Shown here in pieces: positions 32,438 to 40,956 of a stretch of 64,000 nucleotides of DNA. Below the pieces are notes generated by a model, which worked only from the letters and a program-made list of their open reading frames with translations, made no database searches and was not told the DNA's origin. Origin of the DNA: Tsuneonella dongtanensis. Lineage in GTDB: Bacteria; Pseudomonadota; Alphaproteobacteria; Sphingomonadales; Sphingomonadaceae. The stretch lies in the NCBI RefSeq assembly GCF_001698205.1, contig NZ_CP016591.1, forward strand, positions 1,922,001 to 1,986,000. The letters run 5' to 3'. Within the stretch, counting starts at the first letter, position 1. Each line of letters starts with the position of its first letter. The translations under genes were made by a program, and so were the position numbers.

Positions 32438-32815
32438 TCAGCCGCCGAGCCCCATCGCCCAGTCGTGCCCACCGCTCTCGCGGCAGAGGCGTTCGTAGGC
32501 CTCGGGGTTCTGGACGATCCACAGGAACCCTTCGATGTCCTCGGCTTCCATCTTGCGATCAAAGCGGATGCCGCACTCGCCGTCGCCATACCAGATCACG
32601 CTGCCGTAGAGCCGCAGCCGGTGAAACTGCAGCATTGCCGTTCGCCCGACGGCGATCTCCTGCTCCACGCGAATGCGCGCGCCCGTCGATGAGATGTCGT
32701 CGATCAGGCAGCGGTGTGTCCGGTGCGTCAACAACAGGCCTGCCGGGACGCCGAGCCGAAGGCGGTTGGCGCATCGCTGACCGGATCGTTGCGCGGGTAG
32801 GACACGGCGAAGCAT
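32438..32815 (-). CDS. PilZ-domain protein
   Basis: 125 residues that are essentially one PilZ domain. The c-di-GMP-binding motifs are RSGQR (RxxxR) and DISSTG (D/NxSxxG) at the usual spacing. It is likely a stand-alone c-di-GMP receptor. It lies 23 bases after the DUF2459 gene on the same strand, the last gene of the SDR-lactamase-prmA run. The ATG has only a weak ACAGG upstream. Confidence 0.82.
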   Translation of the reverse strand: MLRRVLPAQRSGQRCANRLRLGVPAGLLLTHRTHRCLIDDISSTGARIRVEQEIAVGRTAMLQFHRLRLYGSVIWYGDGECGIRFDRKMEAEDIEGFLWIVQNPEAYERLCRESGGHDWAMGLGG

Positions 32816-32838
32816 CCTGTCATAATACCGCCGACTGT

Positions 32839-33510
32839 TTAAGCTTTGCTTGTTCCGCGGGGGTGAGCGACCCACTTCATCACGCCGCCCGCAAAAGGGG
32901 TCCACCATCCGGTGCGAACTCCGGCAGCGGCCAGGGTGTTGCTGGTCCATTGATTGCAGGTTCGGCCGGCATGGTACCGGCCCGGCGCGTCGTAGAACAC
33001 GTCCCAATCCTCGTATCCCGGATAGACCTTGCGCTGGTCCGGTGAAGCGACCTGCGCCTCGATGACAGCGACGAGCCTTGCGTATTCCTCTTCGCGCAGG
33101 CGCAGCACCCTGGCGTCCGGACTTGGGGCCGGGCGCACGTAGTGCGCGACGTGGAGCAGGCCATCGCCGCCGGTCGCTGCGCGCAGTGCGGTCATCGGTG
33201 AGAGCTCGGCCCAGGTGGGCGTGTTGAGGAAGACCTCGCGCTCGCCCCAGCTGACCGAGACATGCGTGTACGGCCGGTTCGGCGCCCCGAGATCGCTGGC
33301 AGGAAAGTCCGATCGCCAATCCTTCTGCGATGTGACGAGCGGCATTACTATCGCGGTGTGGACACCGTTGGTTTCCACCATGATCTCGACGCCGGCCGCC
33401 GGTTCGGTCCAGGCGGAATTGCGCGGGATCGAACTGCCAATCCAACCGGTCAGTGGGACCAAGCCGATCGCCAGCGCCAGCCACGCGAGCGCACGGAGCG
33501 CCACTCTCAT
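32839..33510 (-). CDS. DUF2459 family protein
   Basis: 223 residues. An N-terminal hydrophobic segment (about 5-25) is followed by a soluble domain with VETNGVHTAIVMPL, VSWGEREVFLNTPTW and TCNQWTSNTL, which mark the DUF2459 (TIGR02117) family. This family is unassigned; its conserved Asn-His and Cys-Asn residues suggest an enzyme, which is only a guess. The ATG overlaps the prmA stop (ATGA). Confidence 0.8.
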   Translation of the reverse strand: MRVALRALAWLALAIGLVPLTGWIGSSIPRNSAWTEPAAGVEIMVETNGVHTAIVMPLVTSQKDWRSDFPASDLGAPNRPYTHVSVSWGEREVFLNTPTWAELSPMTALRAATGGDGLLHVAHYVRPAPSPDARVLRLREEEYARLVAVIEAQVASPDQRKVYPGYEDWDVFYDAPGRYHAGRTCNQWTSNTLAAAGVRTGWWTPFAGGVMKWVAHPRGTSKA

Positions 33511-34412
33511 CGCGCGCTGCGGCGACGCAGCCACAGGATCGACCAGTCGCCTTTGACAAGCCGGGCGGCGAGACGGAAACCGGCGCGGCGATAGGCCGCA
33601 CGAACCTTGGCCTCCTGCGTCTCGAGCAGGCCCGCAAGAAGCAGGTTGCCGCCCGGCGGAACAGCGGTCGCGAAGTCGGGCGCCAGTTCCACGAGCGGCC
33701 CTGCGAGGATGTTGGCGATGAGGAGATCGTAGGGCCCGCGCGCCCTGAGCAGGGCATCGTCCATGCCGTCGGCGATCACCATCGTCAGCGCGCCCGCGCG
33801 GGCTCCCAGCGGAATGCCGTTCGCGCGGGCGTTGTCTTCCACAACGCCGGTGCAGACCGGGTCTATGTCGCTCGCCGTGGCCAGCGCACGCGGCCACAGC
33901 GCCAGTGCCGCGAAGGCGAGCAGGCCGGTGCCGGTACCGATGTCCGCGAGGTTGCGCACCACGGTCCCGCGCGCCTTCATGGCGGCAAGCATCGCAAGGC
34001 AGCCCTCGGTCGTCGCGTGGTGGCCGGTGCCGAAGGCCTGGCTTGCCGGTATGACGAAATCGATGGTGCCCGGCTCGCGCACGAAGTCGGCAGTGCGGAC
34101 CCGGAAGGGTCCGGCGACGATCGGCTCGAGGCCTTGCTGGCTTGCGGTGACCCAGTCCTGCGGGACGACTTTCGCCCCCGTCAGCCGGGGTGGCTCATTA
34201 CCGAACAGCGCCGCCACCCGGCGCTTGTCCGCGGCGCTCGGCCTATGCGGCAGATACACCTCGACGAACCAGTCCTCGGGGCGGTCGTCGGCCATTTCCA
34301 TGCCGACGAGGACCCATTCGGGCGGCCAGTCGTCGGCTTCCTCATGCGCGAGGAGCGCGGCGCGCGCCGCTTCACGCGGCACTTCGGCGCGGATGGTCCA
34401 GCTGTCAGCCAC
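33507..34412 (-). CDS. prmA: Ribosomal protein L11 methyltransferase
   Basis: About 301 residues. PrmA trimethylates ribosomal protein L11 using S-adenosylmethionine. The segment PASQAFGTGHHATTEGCL and the SAM-binding motif LADIGTGTGLLAFAAL, followed by DLLIANILAGPL (the NPPF-like catalytic segment), are typical. I chose the GTG at 34412, inside the end of the beta-lactamase gene (8-base overlap). Confidence 0.93.
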   Translation of the reverse strand: MADSWTIRAEVPREAARAALLAHEEADDWPPEWVLVGMEMADDRPEDWFVEVYLPHRPSAADKRRVAALFGNEPPRLTGAKVVPQDWVTASQQGLEPIVAGPFRVRTADFVREPGTIDFVIPASQAFGTGHHATTEGCLAMLAAMKARGTVVRNLADIGTGTGLLAFAALALWPRALATASDIDPVCTGVVEDNARANGIPLGARAGALTMVIADGMDDALLRARGPYDLLIANILAGPLVELAPDFATAVPPGGNLLLAGLLETQEAKVRAAYRRAGFRLAARLVKGDWSILWLRRRSAR

Positions 34413-35370
34413 CCTTGGCCTTTTCGTCCGCGAGCCGCTTGTCGAACGCTGCAGCCTGTCGGTCCGCATAGTCCCGGCATTGGCCGACCGTCTCGAGATT
34501 GTTCGCGCGCAGGCGGTCGAGCAGCTTGCTGCCCGAAGGGTGGGGCGTGATCAGGATATCGCAGGGCAGCGCGGCAACCTTCGCGAAGCTTCTGCGAAAG
34601 GACGCAATCCACTCGGGATGATCGGTGAACCGGTAATCATCGGCCGATACCGCCGACAGGCTGTCGACATAGGCGATGCGCCGGCAGACCGGCGGTTCGT
34701 CCGGCAGGTTGCAGGCGGTCCAGGTCCAGCTCAGCGCCCCTGCAGTATGGCCGGGCGTGGCGTGGGCCTTGAGCCGGTTTTGCGTCGTGAGCGGATCGAC
34801 GTTGAGGGCGATCACCTCGCCGTCGGCCACGATCCGGTCGACCGTGACCGGCGCCATGGCCGGGTGGCCCGCGTCGGCCTGCGGATCGCTGGCCGCAGTC
34901 CGCCCGGTCCGGAAGACCTCCGCAGCGGCGGCGGAAGAGACGACCTTGGCACCCGTCGCGCGGACGAGTGCCGCGTGGCCGCCGACATGGTCGAAGTGCT
35001 CGTGGCTCGCCAGGATATAGCGCACGTCCCTGGGATCGACCCCGATGGTTCGCAGGTTCGCGAGCACCACTTCGGCCCCTTTCTCGGTGCCGCTGTCGAT
35101 CAGGATGTGACCCGCCGGGTCGGCGACGAGGATGGACGCGATCCCGCAGGTCCCGACGTACCACGTCCCGCCGAGCACCTGGAAAGGCGGGGCAGGCTTG
35201 TCCCAGTCGTCCCAGTCCTTGCAAGTCTCGGCGAACGCCGCAGCCCCGTTCGCAGCGGCAAGGCGGTTCGGCATCTGTGCCGTCGCCGGCCCGCTGTCGC
35301 CCGCTGGTGGCACCGGCGCGCAGCCGGCGAGGGCGGCGAGGGCGGTCACAAAGGCAACCTTAGCGGACAT
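34405..35370 (-). CDS. Subclass B3 metallo-beta-lactamase, lipoprotein type
   Basis: 321 residues. A lipobox (LAALAGC, Cys17) ends the signal sequence, so it should be anchored in the envelope. The full B3 zinc set is visible: His123, His125, Asp127 and His128 in SHEHFDHVGG, His208 in ATPGHTAG, and His277 in ITPHPSG. CDILITPHPSG and AYVDSLSAVSADDYRF are typical of B3 enzymes and not of glyoxalase II. It probably hydrolyses penicillins, cephalosporins and carbapenems; the spectrum cannot be read from sequence. It lies between an SDR gene (11-base overlap) and prmA, so it looks chromosomal and ancestral rather than acquired. Confidence 0.9.
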   Translation of the reverse strand: MSAKVAFVTALAALAGCAPVPPAGDSGPATAQMPNRLAAANGAAAFAETCKDWDDWDKPAPPFQVLGGTWYVGTCGIASILVADPAGHILIDSGTEKGAEVVLANLRTIGVDPRDVRYILASHEHFDHVGGHAALVRATGAKVVSSAAAAEVFRTGRTAASDPQADAGHPAMAPVTVDRIVADGEVIALNVDPLTTQNRLKAHATPGHTAGALSWTWTACNLPDEPPVCRRIAYVDSLSAVSADDYRFTDHPEWIASFRRSFAKVAALPCDILITPHPSGSKLLDRLRANNLETVGQCRDYADRQAAAFDKRLADEKAKGG

Positions 35371-36067
35371 AGCTGGCTCCGTTGGCGTCGAGGGTGGCGC
35401 CGGTCATGCTCGGCGGCGCGTCGAGCGCGCAGAAGGCGATCATCGTCGCGATCTCCTCTGGCGTAGCGACCCGGCCGAGCGGAATGTCGCGGAGCAGGTC
35501 CGGGCCCCCGCGGCTCGCGAGGTAGTCTCCGGCCATGTCGGTGTCGGTGAACCCGGGTGCGATGGCATAGCTTAGGATGGCCTCGGCCGCGTATTGCCGC
35601 GCGATCGTCTTGTGCAGGGCGAGCATGCCGCCCTTGGCTGCTGCATAGTGCCAGTGGGCCGGCGAATCGCCGCGATGCCCGGCGCGGCTTGCCACGTGAA
35701 CGATACGGCCGCCGCCTCCTGCCGCCTGCCAGTGCCGCACGGCGAAGCGGGACAGCTGCGCCGCGCTCGTCAGGTTGATCCGCAGCGTGTCTTCCCATCC
35801 ATCGAGCCAGGCGATGTCCGAGCCATCGAGCGGATTGGCGGAGAACAATCCCGCGTTGTTGACCAGCACGTCGATTCGGCCGGCCGCTTCGTCGAGCGCG
35901 GCTTCCCACAGTATCTGTGGGGCTTGCGGATCGGCGAAGTCGGCGGCGATCAGGCCCGGGCCGGGCCGTGTCGCCTGGCCGATCACGCGGCAGCCGCGCG
36001 CTTCGAGCGCCAGGCGCGCCGCTGCGCCGATACCCCGCGATGCGCCGGTAAGGAGGATGGTCGTCAT
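35360..36067 (-). CDS. Short-chain dehydrogenase/reductase
   Basis: 235 residues of the SDR fold: nucleotide-binding TGASRGIG, NNAG, catalytic Ser in VASRAG and the YxxxK pair in HYAAAKGG. The C-terminal half (APGFTDTDMAG, MTGATLDANG) resembles 3-oxoacyl-ACP-reductase-like SDRs. The substrate is unknown. The ATG at 36067 has AAGGGGACGA upstream. It is the first gene of a five-gene minus-strand run through the beta-lactamase, prmA, DUF2459 and PilZ, and diverges from sdhC. Confidence 0.87.
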   Translation of the reverse strand: MTTILLTGASRGIGAAARLALEARGCRVIGQATRPGPGLIAADFADPQAPQILWEAALDEAAGRIDVLVNNAGLFSANPLDGSDIAWLDGWEDTLRINLTSAAQLSRFAVRHWQAAGGGGRIVHVASRAGHRGDSPAHWHYAAAKGGMLALHKTIARQYAAEAILSYAIAPGFTDTDMAGDYLASRGGPDLLRDIPLGRVATPEEIATMIAFCALDAPPSMTGATLDANGASYVR

Positions 36068-36165
36068 TCGTCCCCTTTCCTTCATCATCGGTTGCGTGTC
36101 GAGCGCTTGCACGGACCGGACAAGCCGTTAAGGGGTAGACACGCTTCGTCACACGGGAAATCTCG

Positions 36166-36546
36166 ATGGCCGACCGCCCACTCTCGCCGCACCTGCAGAT
36201 CTGGAAATGGGGGCCGCACATGCTGGTCTCGATCCTTCACCGCGCAAGCGGGGACGGGATGGCGCTGGTGGGCCTCGCGGTGCTCGTCTGGTGGCTCGCG
36301 TCGCTGGTCGGCGGAGCGGAGGCCTATGCCGACTTCCTGGCCATCGCCGGGTCGCCGATCGGCCTGATCGTACTCGTGGGCCTGTCGTGGGCCTTCTTCA
36401 CTCACATGGCGAGCGGCATCCGCCATTTCGTGCTCGATATCGGCGCGGGGTACGAACTCGATACGAACAAGACCTGGTCGATCCTGAGCCCGCTGATCGG
36501 CGTCCTGCTGACCGCGGGCTTCTGGGCCCTGATCCTGACCAAGTGA
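36166..36546 (+). CDS. sdhC: Succinate dehydrogenase cytochrome b556 subunit
   Basis: 126 residues with three membrane spans. SdhC anchors complex II and holds haem b and part of the quinone site. The N-terminal RPLSPHLQIW and SILHRASG signatures and the haem-ligand region FFTHMASGIRH (His80, equivalent to E. coli His84) are present. It starts the sdhC-sdhD-sdhA run, ten bases before sdhD. Confidence 0.95.
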   Translation: MADRPLSPHLQIWKWGPHMLVSILHRASGDGMALVGLAVLVWWLASLVGGAEAYADFLAIAGSPIGLIVLVGLSWAFFTHMASGIRHFVLDIGAGYELDTNKTWSILSPLIGVLLTAGFWALILTK

Positions 36547-36556
36547 GGCGCTGACA

Positions 36557-36943
36557 ATGGGTAACGGAACCTCGATCGGCAAGGTGCGCGGGCTCGGCTC
36601 GGCGCACCACGGCGCGCATCACTGGCTGCTGCAGCGGTTCACCGCGATCGGCAACCTCGTGCTCGGACTGTTCCTGGCGATCAGCCTGGCCCTGCTGCCG
36701 GGCTACGATTTCGCGACGGTGAAAGCCTGGATTTCCGAACCCCTGCCGGCGACCGCGGTGGCGTTGTTCGTCATCAGCGCGTTCTGGCACGCGCGGCTCG
36801 GCCTGCAGGTCCTCGTCGAGGATTACGTCCACATCCCCGGCAACAAGTTCGCCGCGCTTGCGGCCCTCAATCTCGCTGCGGTCGGCGGCGCGGGCTTCGC
36901 GCTGTTCTCGATCGTCCGCCTCGCCCTCGGAGGAGCCGCCTGA
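36557..36943 (+). CDS. sdhD: Succinate dehydrogenase hydrophobic membrane anchor
   Basis: 128 residues with three membrane spans. It begins with the usual [16 protein letters not shown] segment and has [17 protein letters not shown], carrying the second anchor-subunit signature. With SdhC it forms the membrane part of complex II. The last base of its TGA is the first base of the sdhA ATG (TGATG), indicating translational coupling. Confidence 0.94.
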   Translation: MGNGTSIGKVRGLGSAHHGAHHWLLQRFTAIGNLVLGLFLAISLALLPGYDFATVKAWISEPLPATAVALFVISAFWHARLGLQVLVEDYVHIPGNKFAALAALNLAAVGGAGFALFSIVRLALGGAA

Positions 36944-38751
36944 TGGCTGCCGAAGCATACAAGATCATCGACCATACCTACGATGTCGTGGTCGTCGGCG
37001 CGGGCGGCTCGGGCCTGCGTGCCACGATGGGGGCGGCCGAGAGCGGTCTTCGGACCGCCAACATCACCAAGGTCTTCCCGACCCGCAGCCACACGGTGGC
37101 CGCCCAGGGCGGCATTGCGGCCTCGCTCGGCAACAACAGCCCAGACCACTGGACCTGGCACATGTACGACACCGTCAAGGGGTCGGACTGGCTCGGCGAC
37201 CAGGATGCGATCGAGTACATGGTGCGCGAGGCGCCCGCCGCGGTCTACGAGCTCGAGCACGCGGGCGTGCCGTTCAGCCGCAACCAGGACGGCACGATCT
37301 ATCAGCGTCCGTTCGGCGGCCACATGCAGAACATGGGCGAAGGCCCCCCGGTCCAGCGCACTGCCGCTGCCGCCGACCGCACCGGCCACGCGATGCTCCA
37401 CGCGCTCTATCAGCAGAGCCTGAAGTACGACGCGGACTTCTTCATCGAATACTTCGCGATCGACCTGATCATGGAGAACGGCGCCTGCCGCGGGGTGATC
37501 GCGATGTGCCTCGACGATGGCAGCATTCACCGCTTCCGTGCCAAGGCCGTGGTCCTTGCGACCGGCGGATACGGCCGCTGCTATTTCACCGCGACGAGCG
37601 CGCACACCTGCACCGGCGACGGCGGCGGCATGGTCCTGCGCGCCGGGCTACCGCTGCAGGACATGGAATTCGTCCAGTTCCACCCGACCGGCATCTACGG
37701 CGCGGGCGTCCTCATCACCGAAGGTGCGCGGGGCGAGGGCGGGTACCTGACCAATTCTGAGGGTGAGCGGTTCATGGAACGCTATGCCCCGAGCGCGAAG
37801 GACCTCGCCAGCCGCGACGTCGTGTCGCGGTCGATGGCGCTGGAAATCCGCGAAGGACGCGGCGTGGGCCCGAACAAGGACCACATCTACCTCCATCTCG
37901 ACCACATCGATCCCAAGGTGCTGGCCGAGCGGCTGCCCGGCATTACCGAGAGCGGCAAGATCTTCGCCGGCGTCGACCTGACCCGCCAGCCGTTGCCGGT
38001 GGTGCCGACGGTGCACTACAACATGGGGGGCATCCCCTGTAACTACCACGGCGAGGTCGTGACGATCGGCGCGGACGGCAACGCCGACACCGTCGTCCCC
38101 GGGCTGTTCGCGGTGGGCGAGGCGGCGTGCGTATCGGTTCACGGTGCGAACCGCCTCGGTTCGAATTCGCTGATCGACCTCGTGGTGTTCGGCCGCGCGA
38201 CCGGTCACCGGCTCAGGGAGCTGTTCAAGGCCGGCGAGAAGCAGGCCGAGCTGCCCAAGGACAGCGCCGACCTGGCGCTCGGCCGGCTCGACCATTTCCG
38301 CAATGCCAAGGGCGGCTCGCCGACTGCGGCCATCCGCCTCGACATGCAGCGCGCTATGAGCACGCACGCGGCGGTCTTCCGCAACGACCAGTTGATGAAG
38401 GAAGGCGTCGAAGCGCTGAAGGGCACCTACGCGCGGATGCAGGACATCGGCGTCACCGACCGCTCGCTGATCTGGAACAGCGACCTCATCGAAACGCTCG
38501 AACTCGACAACCTGATCGCCCAGGCGAGCGTGACGATGGCGAGTGCCTACAACCGCAAGGAAAGCCGCGGCGCCCACGCGCACGAGGATTTCCCCGACCG
38601 CGACGACGCCAACTGGATGAAGCACACCGCCGCCTGGTTCGATGGCTGGGGCGGCAAGGGCGGCGGGGTGAAGATCGACTACCGCCCGGTCCACGAGTAC
38701 ACGCTCACCGACGACGTCGAATACATCAAGCCGAAGAAGCGGGTGTATTGA
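36943..38751 (+). CDS. sdhA: Succinate dehydrogenase flavoprotein subunit
   Basis: 602 residues. SdhA oxidises succinate to fumarate with covalently bound FAD. The dinucleotide motif is [12 protein letters not shown], the flavin-linked histidine is His50 in SHTVAAQGG, and the active-site segments [21 protein letters not shown] and [11 protein letters not shown] are intact. No iron-sulfur subunit gene (sdhB) follows; the next genes are unrelated. Confidence 0.97.
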   Translation: MAAEAYKIIDHTYDVVVVGAGGSGLRATMGAAESGLRTANITKVFPTRSHTVAAQGGIAASLGNNSPDHWTWHMYDTVKGSDWLGDQDAIEYMVREAPAAVYELEHAGVPFSRNQDGTIYQRPFGGHMQNMGEGPPVQRTAAAADRTGHAMLHALYQQSLKYDADFFIEYFAIDLIMENGACRGVIAMCLDDGSIHRFRAKAVVLATGGYGRCYFTATSAHTCTGDGGGMVLRAGLPLQDMEFVQFHPTGIYGAGVLITEGARGEGGYLTNSEGERFMERYAPSAKDLASRDVVSRSMALEIREGRGVGPNKDHIYLHLDHIDPKVLAERLPGITESGKIFAGVDLTRQPLPVVPTVHYNMGGIPCNYHGEVVTIGADGNADTVVPGLFAVGEAACVSVHGANRLGSNSLIDLVVFGRATGHRLRELFKAGEKQAELPKDSADLALGRLDHFRNAKGGSPTAAIRLDMQRAMSTHAAVFRNDQLMKEGVEALKGTYARMQDIGVTDRSLIWNSDLIETLELDNLIAQASVTMASAYNRKESRGAHAHEDFPDRDDANWMKHTAAWFDGWGGKGGGVKIDYRPVHEYTLTDDVEYIKPKKRVY

Positions 38752-38752
38752 G

Positions 38753-39298
38753 GTGCCGCCTCCGGGGCTTGCACGGAGGCAGCGTTTCTACCTGAACCAG
38801 AAGCCCTTGATGATGGTGCCGGGCCTGATCGCCGTGACGATCATCGGCGCACTCGTGCTGTGGAGCATTGTGGCTCACCCGGCCGAAGGACCGACGACAA
38901 TCGCCGGCCATGTGGTCCTAACCGACGGTGCGGCTCGCCTCACATTGGCGGTAGTCATTGTCGCGATGGTCCTTCTGTGCGCGCTGGCTATCTTGCGACT
39001 TATGCAAGGACACGACCGTGCACAGTATGTCGATCTCGAACCCAAGCGCATCGTTGGAATGGGCATGGGACCGTTCCGGCGCGAGGTGGTCCTCGACTAC
39101 GATAAAGTCACCCGGGTTCGCAGCTTCAGGATCGGACCGGGCCAGACTGTCGAGATCAAAGGGATCGGCGCGCGGTTCAGTCTCCACGAAATGCTGTTCG
39201 CCGACCGCGAGGATTTCTTCCAGTTTCACGAGACGCTCATCGATGCCCTCGGCGGGGTCGACGAGCGAGGGATTCCGCACTTCCGGACGACGCATTGA
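38753..39298 (+). CDS. Membrane protein with a PH-like domain, function unknown
   Basis: 181 residues from a GTG one base after the sdhA stop (an ATG at 38810 is an alternative). Two hydrophobic segments (about 20-42 and 62-84) are followed by a cytosolic-looking part whose alternating strands (RREVVLDYDKVTRVRSF, QTVEIKGIGARFSLHEML) resemble bacterial PH domains. No catalytic residues are seen. Its place after sdhA may only reflect a rearrangement. Confidence 0.6.
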   Translation: MPPPGLARRQRFYLNQKPLMMVPGLIAVTIIGALVLWSIVAHPAEGPTTIAGHVVLTDGAARLTLAVVIVAMVLLCALAILRLMQGHDRAQYVDLEPKRIVGMGMGPFRREVVLDYDKVTRVRSFRIGPGQTVEIKGIGARFSLHEMLFADREDFFQFHETLIDALGGVDERGIPHFRTTH

Positions 39299-39300
39299 CC

Positions 39301-39444
39301 GTGCGCGTCGTAGTGGTCGGCGGCTATGGCAACTTCGGCACATACGTCGCGCGCAGCCTGGCCCGGGATGCAGGTATCCGGCTCGTGATTGCCGGACGCC
39401 GTCCAGACCAAGCCGGTGCGTCCGCAGCTTCGCTCGACCCATGA
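39301..39444 (+). pseudogene. Remnant of a saccharopine-dehydrogenase-like gene
   Basis: A 47-codon frame beginning with GTG two bases after the previous stop. It encodes only a first Rossmann beta-alpha-beta unit: RVVVVGGYGNFGTYVARSLA followed by RLVIAGRRPDQAG. This is the N-terminus typical of saccharopine-dehydrogenase-like NAD(P)-binding proteins, which are several hundred residues long. The rest is missing. Its stop overlaps the ATG of the DCC gene (ATGA), so it probably arose by an internal deletion that brought the two together. Confidence 0.6.
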
Positions 39445-39884
39445 ATCACCCACCGTACAGCTACCGCGACGATCCGGCCGTGCCGGCTTTCGACGACAGC
39501 TGTCCGCTATTCGTGTTCGACGAAGTATGCGTGCTGTGTTCGGGGGGCGCGTCGTTCATCATGCGCCACGATCGCGCCGGGCGGATCGCCTTTACGTCAG
39601 CGCAGGGACCGATCGGGAGTGCGCTCTACCGGCACTACGGGCTCAAAATGGATGCCACGTATTTGTTCGTCGCGAACGGCAACGCCAGCACCAGGAGCGA
39701 CGGTTACCTCGCACTTGCGCGCGAACTGGGCGGCATTTGGCGCATCGCCGGGTTGTCGCGTCTGGTGCCGCGATTACTGCGCGACCGCATCTACGACCTC
39801 GTCGCTCGCAACCGCTATCGCTGGTTCGGCAAGACCGACGCATGCGCCTTGCTGACACCGGAGCAGCATGCGCGCCTGCTCTAG
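39441..39884 (+). CDS. DCC-family (DUF393) thiol-disulfide oxidoreductase-like protein
   Basis: 147 residues. The family signature DxxCxxC is seen as DEVCVLC near residue 30, followed by FIMRHDRAGRIAFTSAQGP and the closing YRWFGKTDACALL. DCC proteins are predicted thioredoxin-like, but their role is not established. It starts within an ATGA overlap with the saccharopine-dehydrogenase-like remnant. Confidence 0.85.
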   Translation: MNHPPYSYRDDPAVPAFDDSCPLFVFDEVCVLCSGGASFIMRHDRAGRIAFTSAQGPIGSALYRHYGLKMDATYLFVANGNASTRSDGYLALARELGGIWRIAGLSRLVPRLLRDRIYDLVARNRYRWFGKTDACALLTPEQHARLL

Positions 39885-40048
39885 GGCGGCGAATTTCCTA
39901 CATCGCGGAAATCTGGCAGGACCCGGCGATGGTCGCTGTTTCGATTCCCTGGCGGTATCGCCTCCATGTCGGAAGGCCCAACCCGACCGCCACCTTGCGC
40001 ACCGTCGAAGGTCACGGGGCCAACAACCACAGCCCAAGCAACGCACTG

Positions 40049-40063
40049 TTTCGTTTATCGAAA
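40049..40063. promoter_or_regulatory. 15-base palindrome upstream of the metallopeptidase gene
   Basis: TTTCG and CGAAA flank five AT-rich bases (TTTAT), 36 bases before the putative GTG start at 40100, in a 215-base gap (39885-40099) where I see no gene. It has the size of a repressor operator, but I cannot name the regulator. Confidence 0.35.
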
Positions 40064-40099
40064 TTGCTCCACCGGGTGTTTCGTAAAAGGGGGCGGTGG

Positions 40100-40956
40100 G
40101 TGTGCCATGCCACGCTCGTCGCAGCTTTCGCGGTCGCTGGGTGCGCACCGCAAGGGCGCCTCGCGCCGCTCGACGATCTCGACCGCTTCTATGCACAGCA
40201 CCGCAGCGCGTCGGGCATCCCGGTTGTCGGTTCGAGCAAGGTCAAGCCCGAAGCGCTCGATGTCGCTGCCTCGATCGTCGAGCAGATGACGAGTGCGCGG
40301 CCCGATCTGGCGCGGTGGCTTTCGGAAAGAGGCTACCGCGTCGCGATCATGGCGCAGAGCGAAGCGACCACCGACTTGCCCGAGCAGGCGCACTGGACGC
40401 GGCCCGACCGCTCCGACCCGCGGCTGACCCGCTGCGAGCGCAAGCACTATGACGAACGGATCGGCAAGCTGACCGACCGACAATACTGGGATGCCCGCGC
40501 GCGCGGCATGGCGGGACCGCTCACCAGCGGGGCGGAGGAAGACCTGCTCGGCCTTCGGGAAAGCCGCTATTGGGGCGAGACGATCTTCGTCCACGAGTTT
40601 GCCCACAACGTCCTCGCGGCGATCCGGGCGGTCGATCCGGCCCTTTCGCAGGAAGTCGACGGCCATACCGCGACGCGTTGGCCGCGGGGCGGTGGAAGGA
40701 TGAGTATGCCTCGACCAGTGTCGACGAGTACTGGGCAGAAGGTACCCAGTTCTGGTTCGAATCGAACCGGCTCGCCGTGTTCGACGGTCGGCGGATTCTG
40801 AGCCGCGAGGACCTGGCGGAGTACGACCCCGCGTTGTTCTCCGCGCTCGGCAAGGCCTACGGCACGCGCATCAGGCTGGCCGGCGATCCCTTTTGGCGCC
40901 ACCCGGCGCGCGTCCCGCCGGGCCCGCCGCCGCTCAACACGGCCGAGGTCTGCTAG
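40100..40956 (+). pseudogene. Frameshifted zinc metallopeptidase, predicted lipoprotein
   Basis: A GTG at 40100 with AAAAGGGGG upstream opens a frame with a lipobox (AVAGC), then a domain with the zinc motif HEFAH (bases 40592-40606). Near 40665 the conserved sequence moves to the -1 frame and continues as YRDALAAGRWKDEYAS and DEYWAEGTQFWFE, to a stop at 40956. The HExxH helix and a downstream E(Y)WAEG segment belong together in one gluzincin-like peptidase family, so one base appears to be lost (or two gained) relative to an intact gene. It is either a true pseudogene or a sequencing error. The 3' end overlaps the convergent membrane protein by 4 bases. Confidence 0.72.

Noticed and set aside
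36068-36165. BlaI-type operator before the SDR/beta-lactamase operon
   Set aside because: No ACAnnTGT-like palindrome is present in the sdhC divergent region, so the BlaI-like pair has no visible link to the lactamase.
40640-40690. Programmed -1 frameshift in the metallopeptidase gene
   Set aside because: No X-XXY-YYZ slippery sequence or supporting downstream structure was seen where the frames must join; a mutation or sequencing error is simpler.
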